Source of the DNA: Liminaster sp017519885
Lineage (GTDB): Bacteria > Bacteroidota > Bacteroidia > Bacteroidales > UBA3663
DNA length: 64,000 nt
Assembly (NCBI GenBank): GCA_017519885.1
Contig: JAFWRO010000033.1
Location: 1 to 64,000 of the forward strand
Direction: 5' to 3'
Positions 9,468 to 18,029 of the stretch are shown here, one piece after another. A model generated the notes under the pieces. The model was not told where the DNA came from. It ran no database searches and worked only from the letters and a program-made list of their open reading frames with translations. The position numbers were made by a program, and so were the translations under genes. The stretch's first letter is position 1. Every line of letters starts with the position of its first letter.

Positions 9468-9488
9468 AATTTGATTGAAAATTCATTG

Positions 9489-11189
9489 CTACTTGCCTTT
9501 TATGCGCAAAACTACTGCATCATAGGCAGGTACTTTGACGCGCACGGGTTCAGTAGTCGAGAAAACACCGAAGTCCCACTCACCAGTAAGCAGGTTCTCG
9601 ACATGGCGTCTGCGTCCGGGGACGATTCCAACATAATCCCATGCCTCCTGCGGCACGTTGACAGCAATCTGCTGGTCTTCGCCCTGGAAATTGGCCACCA
9701 CGAGCACCAGGTCATGGCGCGAATGGCGAATGAAGCTGAACGTACGGTGGATGTTGTATTCGGGATTGTTGTAATTGCAATAGGTAAGGTCGTAAAAATC
9801 ACCTTCACGCAGTGCATCGCAGGAATTGGCGATGGTGAACACCTTGTTGTAATAGTCGCGCAGATCACGCATACTCTTGGGAAGCATATGACGGCGCCAA
9901 AGACCCTTCTCGCCACGCCACTGATAAATGGTATCAACGGTCCAATAATCGAAAATCGTGGTTCGTCCGTCGAGACCTGAATACCCTTCCTCATCCATGC
10001 CGCGTTCGCCAAGTTCCTGTCCGAAATAATTAAGGAAGGGACAAGTGTTCATTAGAACGCTGACTATGAGCGCGGGACGTCCTTTGATGGGATCGCCGGC
10101 AAAAAAGTCAGAAGCCAGACGCTGTTCGTCGTGATTCTCGAGGAAGTTGAGCATATGCTCCTGCACACCATTGAGCCCCTGCCAAACCTGTGTAATGGCA
10201 CTTGCTGACTCACGACACTCGACGATACCACGCAGTGTATCATACAGACCCACTTTGTCGTAGAGGTAGTCGAACCCTCCGTAGTTGATGTAGCTTGAAT
10301 AAAGCGCAGGCTCGTAGATCTCAGCGATGAAGATGATATTGGGGTTGATTTCCTTGATCTGTGGAATAATCCAATGCCAGAAATCAACAGGAACCATGAA
10401 AGCCATATCGCAACGGAAACCATCGACACCCTTTTCGGTCCAATAGACGAGAATGTCGCGCAATTTGAGCCAAGTATTGGGTAGAGGCGTAAAATAATCG
10501 CGTCCTCCACCCATGTAGTCGATGCCGAAGTTCAACTTAACGGTCTCGTACCAATCATATTTGTCGGGCCAAGCGTTGAAAACATCATTGCCAGTGGCAC
10601 AAGCAGGATTTTCGACATATGGTCCCATCTCTTCGCTAGGTGCCACTCCTATCCTGTCAAGATGAAGAGGTTCTTCGCAATAATAGAAGTTGTTATGGGG
10701 ATCAAAGGGACGGTCCACGTGATCGTACTCACCAAGGTCGCTGACGTTCTTTGGCTTGGTTACGCTCTTGTAATGACGGGCAACATGATTTGGCACAAAA
10801 TCGATAATCATCTTAAGGCCCACCTTATGAGTGCGTTCGACAAGGGCATCAAACTCCTCCATACGACGATCCGGATCGTCAGCTAAGTCACATGACACGC
10901 TATAATAATCAGAAATGGCATAGGGGGAACCAGCAATACCCTTCAGCACCTGAGGGTTCTGACGGGGTATACCATATCTTGAATAGTCGGTAGCAGAAGC
11001 CTGCTGCAGTAATCCGGTGTACCAGATATAGTTGCAGCCAAGTTTTCGAATGGATCGCAGCGCCACCTCCGAAAAATCGCTCATCTTACCACATCCGTTC
11101 TGCTCAATCGTGCCATTATGCTCGCGGGTCGTATTTCCATTGCCGAACAGACGAACCAAGGCCTGGTAGATGATAATCTTTTCCTTCAT
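9489..11189 (-). CDS. Cytoplasmic alpha-amylase family (GH13) glycosidase
   Basis: A 566-residue GH13 enzyme without signal peptide, so probably intracellular and acting on maltodextrins or glycogen-type glucans. The four conserved regions are present in order: DFVPNH, GFRCDMA (nucleophile Asp), FIAEIYE (acid/base Glu) and FLENHDE (transition-state Asp). A C-terminal beta domain follows (residues about 470-566). It has its own consensus promoter and a strong terminator, so it is probably monocistronic. The exact specificity (alpha-amylase, neopullulanase or maltosyltransferase type) cannot be fixed from the sequence. Confidence 0.88.
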   Translation of the reverse strand: MKEKIIIYQALVRLFGNGNTTREHNGTIEQNGCGKMSDFSEVALRSIRKLGCNYIWYTGLLQQASATDYSRYGIPRQNPQVLKGIAGSPYAISDYYSVSCDLADDPDRRMEEFDALVERTHKVGLKMIIDFVPNHVARHYKSVTKPKNVSDLGEYDHVDRPFDPHNNFYYCEEPLHLDRIGVAPSEEMGPYVENPACATGNDVFNAWPDKYDWYETVKLNFGIDYMGGGRDYFTPLPNTWLKLRDILVYWTEKGVDGFRCDMAFMVPVDFWHWIIPQIKEINPNIIFIAEIYEPALYSSYINYGGFDYLYDKVGLYDTLRGIVECRESASAITQVWQGLNGVQEHMLNFLENHDEQRLASDFFAGDPIKGRPALIVSVLMNTCPFLNYFGQELGERGMDEEGYSGLDGRTTIFDYWTVDTIYQWRGEKGLWRRHMLPKSMRDLRDYYNKVFTIANSCDALREGDFYDLTYCNYNNPEYNIHRTFSFIRHSRHDLVLVVANFQGEDQQIAVNVPQEAWDYVGIVPGRRRHVENLLTGEWDFGVFSTTEPVRVKVPAYDAVVLRIKGK

Positions 11190-11219
11190 CGGTTTGGGTT
11201 ATCTTTTTTTTAGTGGGTG

Positions 11220-11250
11220 CAAAGATAATGAATATATTTGAAAAAACAAA
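11220..11250 (-). promoter_or_regulatory. Promoter of GH13 amylase gene
   Basis: On the minus strand, TTTG (11247-11250), 19 bp, then TATCTTTG (11220-11227): a full consensus match located 31 bp upstream of the start codon. Confidence 0.75.
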
Positions 11251-11362
11251 TTTTTAGGATGTTTCTTTTTGCAAAAAAACACGAAAAACCAATTTAGAGC
11301 CATCAAAAAGGGGCATTTTGCTATTTTTTGAACACAGAAATTACATTTTTCCGTCGAAATAA

Positions 11363-11393
11363 TTGGATAATTCGAAAAAATGCTGTATCTTTG
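11363..11393 (+). promoter_or_regulatory. Promoter of tRNA-Leu gene
   Basis: TTG at 11363-11365, 20 bp, then TATCTTTG at 11386-11393. The predicted start is about 40 nt upstream of the mature tRNA. Confidence 0.7.
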
Positions 11394-11441
11394 CGCCCGT
11401 CAAAAAACGAAATGCGGCAACGCTTCGCGACAAACAGGTCT

Positions 11442-11526
11442 GCCCTGATGGTGGAATCGGTAGACACGAGGGACTTAAAATCCCTTGGCCCAAAAGGCCG
11501 TGCGGGTTCGACCCCCGCTTGGGGTA
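11442..11526 (+). tRNA. tRNA-Leu (anticodon TAA)
   Basis: A class II tRNA of 85 nt including the discriminator A at 11526. The anticodon loop is CTTAAAA, giving anticodon TAA, closed by the stem GGGA/TCCC. The long variable arm is GGCC-AAAA-GGCC, the D-region contains GGAATCGGTAGAC and the T-arm is GCGGG-TTCGACC-CCCGC. The acceptor pairs GCCCTGA with TTGGGGT with a G-T first pair, as in other leucine tRNAs. The 3' CCA is not fully encoded (CCT follows), so it must be added enzymatically. Confidence 0.95.
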
Positions 11527-11544
11527 CCTTTTCAATTAAACAGG

Positions 11545-11591
11545 AATTGCCTGGCATCTGCGAATTAGATGTTAGGCAATTTCTGTTTTCT
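11545..11591 (+). terminator. Rho-independent terminator of tRNA-Leu
   Basis: A 15-bp stem (11545-11559 with 11567-11581, two G-U pairs) around a 7-nt loop, followed by a T-rich tract (TCTGTTTTCT). It starts 17 nt after the tRNA. Confidence 0.85.
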
Positions 11592-11689
11592 TATTTATCC
11601 CCACATTTTCCCCACGTTTCCACATTTGGATATCGTCCTCGGCGATGACACTTAATTGGCGGAAAGGAATGCTCTATGTCCAACTTTAG

Positions 11690-12055
11690 AATGACCAATC
11701 TTGGCCAAGACTGGTTATTCTCCTACCTCGGCATAACCTTTCTTGGCTAAGATTGGTTATGCTTCAATCGGCGAAAGCACTCTAACGGCCGACAGAGTGT
11801 TATTTCCTGTCGAGGCATACCCTTTTTCGGCCAACTTTGGTTATGCTCTAATCGGCGAAAGCACTCTAACGGCCGACAGAGTGTTATTTCCCATCGAGGC
11901 ATACCCGTTTTCGTCCAAGATCGGTTATGCTCCAGTCGCCGCATACCCTTTCTTGGCCAACTTTGGTTATGCTCCTACCGCTGCATAACCATTTTTGGCC
12001 AAGAATGGTCATACTCCTGCAGAGGAATAACCAATCTTGGCCAAAAATGGTTATG
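11690..12055. repeat. Palindromic repeat array in exact 42-bp register
   Basis: Nine units begin at 11690, 11732, 11774, 11816, 11858, 11900, 11942, 11984 and 12026, always 42 bp apart. Seven units (type A) are imperfect palindromes of about 30 bp that open with ATAACC, have a TTGGCCAA-like centre and close with GGTTATG; 12 bp of semi-conserved sequence (like CTCCTACCGCTG) separate them. Two units (11774 and 11858, type B) have another palindromic core, CACTCT and AGAGTG around AACGGCCGAC. The array fills the convergent gap between the tRNA terminator and the GGDEF gene. An open frame crosses it only because 42 is a multiple of three. The spacers are too short and too alike for CRISPR. Confidence 0.92.
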
Positions 12056-12094
12056 GCGCTATTTTAGAAACGGGGTCTCGTTTCGCAATAATAG

Positions 12095-13030
12095 TTAATT
12101 GAAATCTTTCAGAAGCACACTGCCACGCACCATCTTGGCTCGTTTCTTATAGAGCATCAAGCGCTTATAAACCTCATTGACGGGAGTGGAACGGATCTCG
12201 TCAGAATACATCACGATGATGGAGATGCTCATGATATTGATACGCTCGAGTTGTCCTGCGCGATTGCGGGTCTCGATGTATCCATTCTCTAAATCCTTTG
12301 CCTCGTAGAATTTGGAAATACCGGCATCAAAATGGGCGATAATGCGGTTGCCTATCTCCTTCACGACATTAAGGTGCTGGAGAATCATGATGAAATCGTC
12401 GCCGCCCACATGGCCCACAAAGTCTGTTTCGGCGCCACATTCACGCATTACAGTCGGCAGCATTCTGGCAAGAAACAGAAGAACCTGGTCTCCCTTGTAG
12501 AAACCATAGTATTCGTTGTATTCCTTGAAGTTGTCGAGGTCTATATACATCACTGCGAAATCCTTTTCATCGGCCATGCAGTCGCGTATCTTCTGGCCGA
12601 TGACATTGTTGCCAGGCAGGCCCGACAACGCATTCAGATTGCGGTTTGACTCGATGGAATCAATGATGTTGCCCAGATGATGACCAAGACGAACAGGCTC
12701 GATATCCTTTGGGATGACGCTGATGACAGGTACCAGCTTCTGTACATCATCGCTCAGTTCGTAACGTTTGCCAGTAGCGACAATGATGGGAGCAACGGTG
12801 AACTTGTTGCGTGCATGGAGGTACTTCACCAGTTGGGTGATGTCGTTCTTCAGGCCCTCTTCGTTGACGATGATGAAATAATTTTCAAGACCCAATGTTT
12901 TATTCACATCCTCAATGTCAGAGCTCGTCTGAATTAACTGTACCGTTGGATTATCGATGAACGACAGGGTCAGAAGATGCAGCAGATCGCCCAAATCGTC
13001 AATCACAACGACGTTCTTTTTCTTATCCAT
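12095..13030 (-). CDS. REC-like/GGDEF protein with GGDDF motif (copy 1)
   Basis: A soluble 311-residue protein. Residues 1-130 look like a divergent response-regulator fold (NVVVIDDLGDLLHLL), and residues about 135-300 are a GGDEF domain. It has the metal-binding DLDNFKEYNEYYG and the active-site region GHVGGDDFIMIL (GGDDF near 208). The inhibitory-site arginine (RxxD) is replaced (AETD). The opening signature is ALSGLPGN, as in the GGDDF subgroup. Diguanylate cyclase activity is therefore uncertain. Its gene overlaps the MATE transporter by 28 bp and it is a paralogue of the protein at 14398-15330. Confidence 0.8.
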   Translation of the reverse strand: MDKKKNVVVIDDLGDLLHLLTLSFIDNPTVQLIQTSSDIEDVNKTLGLENYFIIVNEEGLKNDITQLVKYLHARNKFTVAPIIVATGKRYELSDDVQKLVPVISVIPKDIEPVRLGHHLGNIIDSIESNRNLNALSGLPGNNVIGQKIRDCMADEKDFAVMYIDLDNFKEYNEYYGFYKGDQVLLFLARMLPTVMRECGAETDFVGHVGGDDFIMILQHLNVVKEIGNRIIAHFDAGISKFYEAKDLENGYIETRNRAGQLERINIMSISIIVMYSDEIRSTPVNEVYKRLMLYKKRAKMVRGSVLLKDFN

Positions 13031-14391
13031 ATTAATCTATTGATAGTGAATCGTGAGAAAATGAAATTGCATATCGAGGCAATGCCACGCCCCAGAACAA
13101 AGCCCCACCAAATACCGTAAAGACCCCAATTGAGAATGAAGCCCAACAAATACGTGGCAGCAACGGCGCATATCAATTCGTTGATAACGGTCCATAGTAG
13201 GCTGTATTTGGCTTTGCCCATTCCAAGATACATGAATGTGGAAGGAAGCCCCACACCAAGGAATGGAATGCAGAATGCCGTGATGCGTATATATTCGTTG
13301 ATGCCACTGATAAGGTTGGCATCGTCGGAGGTGAGGGCGAAAAGCCGGGCTAGATGGTCGGAGAAAAGGAAGACCAGCAGCGTGACTGTAAGACCTATTG
13401 CCGTAGCATAGATGCAACAATAATTATGCGTTCGCCGCAAATTGGCAAAGTCTCCCTTACCATACCATGTGCCAACGATAGCTACCGATGCCATACTAAG
13501 GGCTGAAACCGGCATCAAGTTGAGCAAATAGAGGCGATAGCCCGACGAATAGACACTCACGCCATAGTCGCCACCCAGTGTACGGATGAAAGAATAGAAA
13601 AGGAAACTGGCCACCGACATCATAATCAGCTCGATCGAAGCCAGAATACCGGTATTGAGGATGTCGAGGACTATGGTCCTATCCCATTCGGGATGCACGA
13701 TGCCACTAAGCTTGACACGATAGTAAGTATCCTTCTTGACAAACATCCAATAGAGCATAATGGCAGCACTCAGCCACGAAGTGACAATCGTGGAGATGGA
13801 GGCACCTGCTGCACCCATCCCCATCCAATAGATGAAAACGGGGTCAAGACAGGCGTTGAGAATCAAACCCAGCGAACAAGCATACATGGGTCGTCGTGTG
13901 TCTCCTTCCGCACGCATCAAGCCAGCACATCCATTCATCAGGGTAACACCCATCAAACCGATGAAGAGAGGAACTGCATAATCAACAGCAGCCTGACGAG
14001 TATCCCCTGTAACCTTGAAATAATTCAAGTAGGGATACAAGACGAGAAGCAGGACGACAGTAAGAATGATGGCTCCCACCAGAAAGATGACAAGTGCATG
14101 CTCGGCAGTTCGCTCAGCCAAGGGCTTGTCCTGGTTCCCGTGACGACTCACCGCACTGGTGGCTCCATGTGCAAGGCCATTGGAGACTGCCGTGATAATC
14201 ATCCACAAGGGTGTAATCAAGCCGATACCCGAAATGGCAGATTCGCCCAAACCCGCAATCCAGATGCCATCGACCACGTTGTAGAGCGAGGTGATGATCA
14301 TCGTCACCATCACAGGCAAAGCCAGTCGGGGTATTGACTTGCGCGGATCTGCATTGAGCAGTGCTACATTCTTGGCACTTCGATTCGGCAT
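13003..14391 (-). CDS. MATE family multidrug/cation exporter
   Basis: A 462-residue polytopic membrane protein with about 12 hydrophobic segments and the MATE architecture of two related halves (PVMVTMIITSLYNVVDGIWIAG near the start and a matching motif after residue 230). Such proteins export cationic drugs or metabolites using Na+ or H+ gradients. It is sandwiched between two paralogous GGDEF-like regulators: 6 bp after the upstream one and overlapping the downstream one. That arrangement suggests co-expression. The substrate is unknown. Confidence 0.93.
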   Translation of the reverse strand: MPNRSAKNVALLNADPRKSIPRLALPVMVTMIITSLYNVVDGIWIAGLGESAISGIGLITPLWMIITAVSNGLAHGATSAVSRHGNQDKPLAERTAEHALVIFLVGAIILTVVLLLVLYPYLNYFKVTGDTRQAAVDYAVPLFIGLMGVTLMNGCAGLMRAEGDTRRPMYACSLGLILNACLDPVFIYWMGMGAAGASISTIVTSWLSAAIMLYWMFVKKDTYYRVKLSGIVHPEWDRTIVLDILNTGILASIELIMMSVASFLFYSFIRTLGGDYGVSVYSSGYRLYLLNLMPVSALSMASVAIVGTWYGKGDFANLRRTHNYCCIYATAIGLTVTLLVFLFSDHLARLFALTSDDANLISGINEYIRITAFCIPFLGVGLPSTFMYLGMGKAKYSLLWTVINELICAVAATYLLGFILNWGLYGIWWGFVLGRGIASICNFIFSRFTINRLIWIRKRTSL

Positions 14392-14397
14392 AGACTA

Positions 14398-15330
14398 CTA
14401 TTGTTTTGACGTGTCACACAGCATGACCGAACCACTGACCTGTTTGGCTTCGTCCTTCGCCAACATCATCCGCTTGTACACTTCATCGGTGGAATTGTAA
14501 GAACGGAATTCATTGCTCACCATAGCTATCGAAAGACTGATCAGACCAAAACGATCCTTTTCCCCTTTTCTGTTGAGCACCTCGATATATCCTCTTTCAA
14601 GATCTTCGGGCTCATAGTATGTTGACACATTGGCATCGAATTGACTGATAATCTCGTTTCCGACAGCTTCGGCATACGCATAGTCATTGAGAATAAGCAC
14701 GAAGTCATCACCTCCAATATGCCCGATGAAATCGTTCTTCGATCCATATTGAGCCACAGCCTTGCTTAGCAGCTCTGTCAGAAAGCCAATAAGCTGGCCT
14801 GCCATGAAAAGGCCGTAGTAGTCGGTATATGGTTTGAACTTGTCAATATCGATATAAACGAGTACAAACCTATCTCCTTTCTCAATCTTGTCACGTAGAG
14901 TAGCGTCAATTGCGTAATTGCCCGACAAGTGTGATACGTCGTTGATGCTTCGGTTGGCCGACAGAATATCGATGGCGTTGAGTGCCTGCTGATGTATCAC
15001 GTCGATGTTGATGGGCAAAGGAATGAATCCCACTCCAGGAACGACGATAGACTTAATCGTTTCACGGTCGGACGTGAAAGCCAGAATCACCGGCTTCATG
15101 TAATTGAGGAACGAATACAAATAGCCAACCAGGTTACGCAAATCGGCCATTAATCCATCATGGTGGATATAGATGATGTAATAGTCATAGCTCAATTTGT
15201 TTCGAAGGTCGTTACGTGCCGACGTCGAACACACCAATTCGATTCTCTGGTCATTGGCAAAAGCATTGCTCAAAAGAGAGACCATCTTGTCGGTGTCGTC
15301 AATGAGCAAGATACGTTTCTTGTAGATCAT
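14398..15330 (-). CDS. REC-like/GGDEF protein with GGDDF motif (copy 2)
   Basis: A 310-residue protein with the same architecture as the one at 12095-13030. It has an N-terminal receiver-like part (RILLIDDTDKMVSLL) and a C-terminal GGDEF domain with DIDKFKPYTDYYG and GHIGGDDFVLIL (near residue 206). Here too the RxxD inhibitory site lacks arginine (SKND), and the entry motif is weak (SHLSGNYAI). The C-terminal half matches copy 1 closely (FDANVSTYYEPEDLERGYIE against FDAGISKFYEAKDLENGYIE), so the pair arose by duplication. It starts 19 bp after the threonine aldolase gene. Enzyme activity is not predictable. Confidence 0.8.
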   Translation of the reverse strand: MIYKKRILLIDDTDKMVSLLSNAFANDQRIELVCSTSARNDLRNKLSYDYYIIYIHHDGLMADLRNLVGYLYSFLNYMKPVILAFTSDRETIKSIVVPGVGFIPLPINIDVIHQQALNAIDILSANRSINDVSHLSGNYAIDATLRDKIEKGDRFVLVYIDIDKFKPYTDYYGLFMAGQLIGFLTELLSKAVAQYGSKNDFIGHIGGDDFVLILNDYAYAEAVGNEIISQFDANVSTYYEPEDLERGYIEVLNRKGEKDRFGLISLSIAMVSNEFRSYNSTDEVYKRMMLAKDEAKQVSGSVMLCDTSKQ

Positions 15331-15349
15331 AGATTGATAAATCTGAGGT

Positions 15350-16384
15350 TTATAATCCCCGAAGAAGTTCGCCTAGGGTATCGACATCCGCCTGAGAAGT
15401 TGCCCAGCTGGTGACGAAACGGACAGTTGTCTCGTGCTCACCTCGCGGTCCCCACAACTCGAACGAAACGTGCTGAAGCAATCGATCCATCACATCATTG
15501 GGAAGAACGAAGAACTGCTGATTGGTGGGAGAATCGATAGCCGCCTTGTATCCTTCTTGCTCGAAAATCTGGCGAATGCGCATCGCCATTGCATCAGCAT
15601 GACGCGCAATACGACCATAAAGATCATCTGTGAACAATGCACCGAACTGAACACCCAATAGGCGTCCCTTGGCCAGCAAGGCACCATGCTGCTTGACCAA
15701 GGGGAAGAAATGTGGCAGTCGGGAAGGATTGGCAGCCACCACAGCTTCACCGAATAGCAGTCCCTGCTTGGTACCACCAATATAGAAAACGTCGCACAGT
15801 CGGGCTATGTCAGCCAATGTGAAGTCAGCGGCTTCGGAAGACAGGGCATAGCCCAAACGTGCACCGTCAAGAAAAAGCGGTATATTGTGACGATGGCAGA
15901 CGGCACTAATCTCTTCAATTTCGGTGAGCGAATAGATGGTACCATATTCGGTTGCCTGTGTGATATAGAGCAGGCCGGGAGCAACCATGTGCTCGTAGGT
16001 ATCGTCTCGATAGAAGTCGATGATATACTTTTCCACTTCCTCGGCTCGGACCTTGCCGTCATGGCTGGGAAGGACGAGGACCTTGTGGCCGCTGTGCTCG
16101 ATGGCTCCACTTTCGTGCACGTTGATGTGTGCCGTCTGGGCAGCCATCACTCCCTCATGACGTCGCAAGAGGGCATCGATGACCGTAGCATTGGTCTGCG
16201 TCCCGCTCACAAGAAACTGCACCAGGGCGTTTGGTGCCTGGCAAGCCTCACGGATGAGTTTCCTAGCCTCGGCACAATAGTGGTCGGCACCATAGCCCAC
16301 GGTATGTTCAAGATTGGTCTGGACAAGGCGCTCCATCACTTCAGGATGTGCACCTGTAGTATAGTCGGAAGTGAAATATAACAT
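15350..16384 (-). CDS. ltaE: Low-specificity L-threonine aldolase (PLP enzyme)
   Basis: About 344 residues from the ATG at 16384, which gives the normal family N-terminus (YFTSDYTTGAHPEVM); a longer frame from 16462 lies inside the preceding gene. It splits L-threonine or allo-threonine into glycine and acetaldehyde. Visible are the PLP lysine in YIGGTKQGLLFGEA and the substrate-site region FLDGARLGYAL. It starts 4 bp after the acyl-CoA ligase stop, so they are co-transcribed. It is a beta-eliminating-lyase superfamily member; a role as another PLP lyase is possible but less likely. Confidence 0.85.
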   Translation of the reverse strand: MLYFTSDYTTGAHPEVMERLVQTNLEHTVGYGADHYCAEARKLIREACQAPNALVQFLVSGTQTNATVIDALLRRHEGVMAAQTAHINVHESGAIEHSGHKVLVLPSHDGKVRAEEVEKYIIDFYRDDTYEHMVAPGLLYITQATEYGTIYSLTEIEEISAVCHRHNIPLFLDGARLGYALSSEAADFTLADIARLCDVFYIGGTKQGLLFGEAVVAANPSRLPHFFPLVKQHGALLAKGRLLGVQFGALFTDDLYGRIARHADAMAMRIRQIFEQEGYKAAIDSPTNQQFFVLPNDVMDRLLQHVSFELWGPRGEHETTVRFVTSWATSQADVDTLGELLRGL

Positions 16385-16388
16385 GGAA

Positions 16389-18005
16389 TCAAGTATAAAG
16401 GAAACGCTTGATGCTCTTTTTTGGAGTCTTCTCGAATTCGTGCTCGACAAGCTCGAATGCATTTACCTGGGCGTAAGGCGGGAAGACAGCGTTGACCTGG
16501 TTGCGACGTGAATTGAAGAACTTGAGAATGTCCGCATCATTGTGCAGGCCTGCCGAGTCTGCCACCTGACGATCAGGATAGACGAGCGCTACAAGGCGAT
16601 GCTCACGCTGCACGACGACGCACTCGGCCACATAGGGCATCGAGTTGACCACAGCCTCGATTTCCTCGGGGTAGACATTCTGTCCCGATGGCGAGAGCAG
16701 CATATTCTTGATGCGTCCACGGATGAAGATGTTGCCCACTGAGTCCATGATGCCCATATCGCCGGTATGGAGCCAACCATCGGCATCAATTGCCTTACGT
16801 GTTGCCTCTTCGTTCTTGTAATAACCAAGCATCACATTCATGCCACGCGTAAGAATCTCGCCTGGCACACGGGGATGACGGCTATCGATGCGCACCTCCA
16901 TACGAGGAGCTGGTTTGCCACAAGAGTTGGGGATAAATTCCTTCCAGTCGGAGTAGCCGATGATGGGTGAACACTCCGTCATACCATAACCTACAGTGAA
17001 CGGGAAGTCGATCTCCTTGAGCAGCTGCTCGACCTCGCTATTGAGACCTGCGCCACCGATGATGACCTCATAGAGACGTCCTCCAAGAGCTTTCATCAGA
17101 CCTTCGCGGAACTTGGCATTGACAGCCTTGCGCATGCCTGGAATGCGACGCACGGCACGTATCTTGGTCGAATTGTATTCTGGCATAATGCCCTTGCGAA
17201 CAATCTTCTCGATAAGCATTGGAACAACGACAATGAGGTGTGGTCGGATGTCACTGAATGCCTTGAGGATAAGAGCTGGACTTAGTGCACGATTAATGAG
17301 GGTAACATGGATGCCCACGATGAACTCGTACATCAATTCGAAAGCCATACCGTAAAGGTGAGCCGTAGGAAGCAGCGAAAGGACTTCCATACGGGGTCGC
17401 AGGTTGGGAAGCACCTCTTCGGCAAATGCCATATTGCTCCACATGGCGCGTTGTGGAATCATCACACCCTTGGGTTCACTAGTGGTGCCCGAGGTATAGT
17501 TGATCATGAGCAGTTCGTCGGCAGTCTGGCGATGATAGTGGATGTCAGAGGGCTTTAGACCATCGGGATAGGCCGATTTGTAAAGGTCTTCGACCATATC
17601 CTGATTGTCGAGGAGACAAATCTTCACGCCAGGAAGTTTCTCCTCGAAATGCAAGGGCTCAAGGCTCTTAGCCACATGAGGGCCTACAAGGAGCACCTGT
17701 GCTTCGCTATGTTCGATGAGTCGAAGCACCATCTCGGGAGTGAAATCGTTGAGCAAAGGGACAGCCACTGCGCCATAAGTAAAGGCTGCAAGCAGTCCGA
17801 TGCACCATTCGGCGCAGTTACGGCCACAAAGGGCTACGCGGAAGCCTGGTTCCAAGCCTGCTGACTTCCAAGCAAGATGATAACGTGCTATGCGGTCGGC
17901 AACATCACGGTAATAGTAGCTTTCGCCCTCGTAATTGGAGAGGGACAAAAGATCCCAATGATTGGAAATGGAGTCTTGAAGGACTTCGTTAAGTGTCTTT
18001 TTCAT
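16389..18005 (-). CDS. Long-chain fatty acid--CoA ligase (AMP-forming)
   Basis: A cytoplasmic ANL-superfamily enzyme of about 538 residues. The adenylation loop INYTSGTTSEPKGVM is near residue 175, followed by GYGMTECSPI, GWLHTGDMG and the hinge RGRIKNMLLSPSGQNVYPEEIE. It activates fatty acids as acyl-CoA for phospholipid synthesis or storage. I start it at 18005 (MKKTLNEVLQ) instead of 18026, since the shorter form aligns with relatives. It follows the TamA-like gene by 24 bp and is followed 4 bp later by threonine aldolase. Confidence 0.9.
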   Translation of the reverse strand: MKKTLNEVLQDSISNHWDLLSLSNYEGESYYYRDVADRIARYHLAWKSAGLEPGFRVALCGRNCAEWCIGLLAAFTYGAVAVPLLNDFTPEMVLRLIEHSEAQVLLVGPHVAKSLEPLHFEEKLPGVKICLLDNQDMVEDLYKSAYPDGLKPSDIHYHRQTADELLMINYTSGTTSEPKGVMIPQRAMWSNMAFAEEVLPNLRPRMEVLSLLPTAHLYGMAFELMYEFIVGIHVTLINRALSPALILKAFSDIRPHLIVVVPMLIEKIVRKGIMPEYNSTKIRAVRRIPGMRKAVNAKFREGLMKALGGRLYEVIIGGAGLNSEVEQLLKEIDFPFTVGYGMTECSPIIGYSDWKEFIPNSCGKPAPRMEVRIDSRHPRVPGEILTRGMNVMLGYYKNEEATRKAIDADGWLHTGDMGIMDSVGNIFIRGRIKNMLLSPSGQNVYPEEIEAVVNSMPYVAECVVVQREHRLVALVYPDRQVADSAGLHNDADILKFFNSRRNQVNAVFPPYAQVNAFELVEHEFEKTPKKSIKRFLYT

Positions 18006-18029
18006 ATTATCGAAATTAAATAACAATTG

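Noticed and set aside
11743..11988. An 81-codon plus-strand frame and a 65-codon minus-strand frame across the 42-bp array
   Set aside because: Both exist only because the repeat period is a multiple of three; there is no start context or known domain, and the palindromic structure explains the sequence.
11690..12055. CRISPR array
   Set aside because: The spacers are about 12 bp and similar to each other, the repeats vary in sequence, and no cas gene is in the window.
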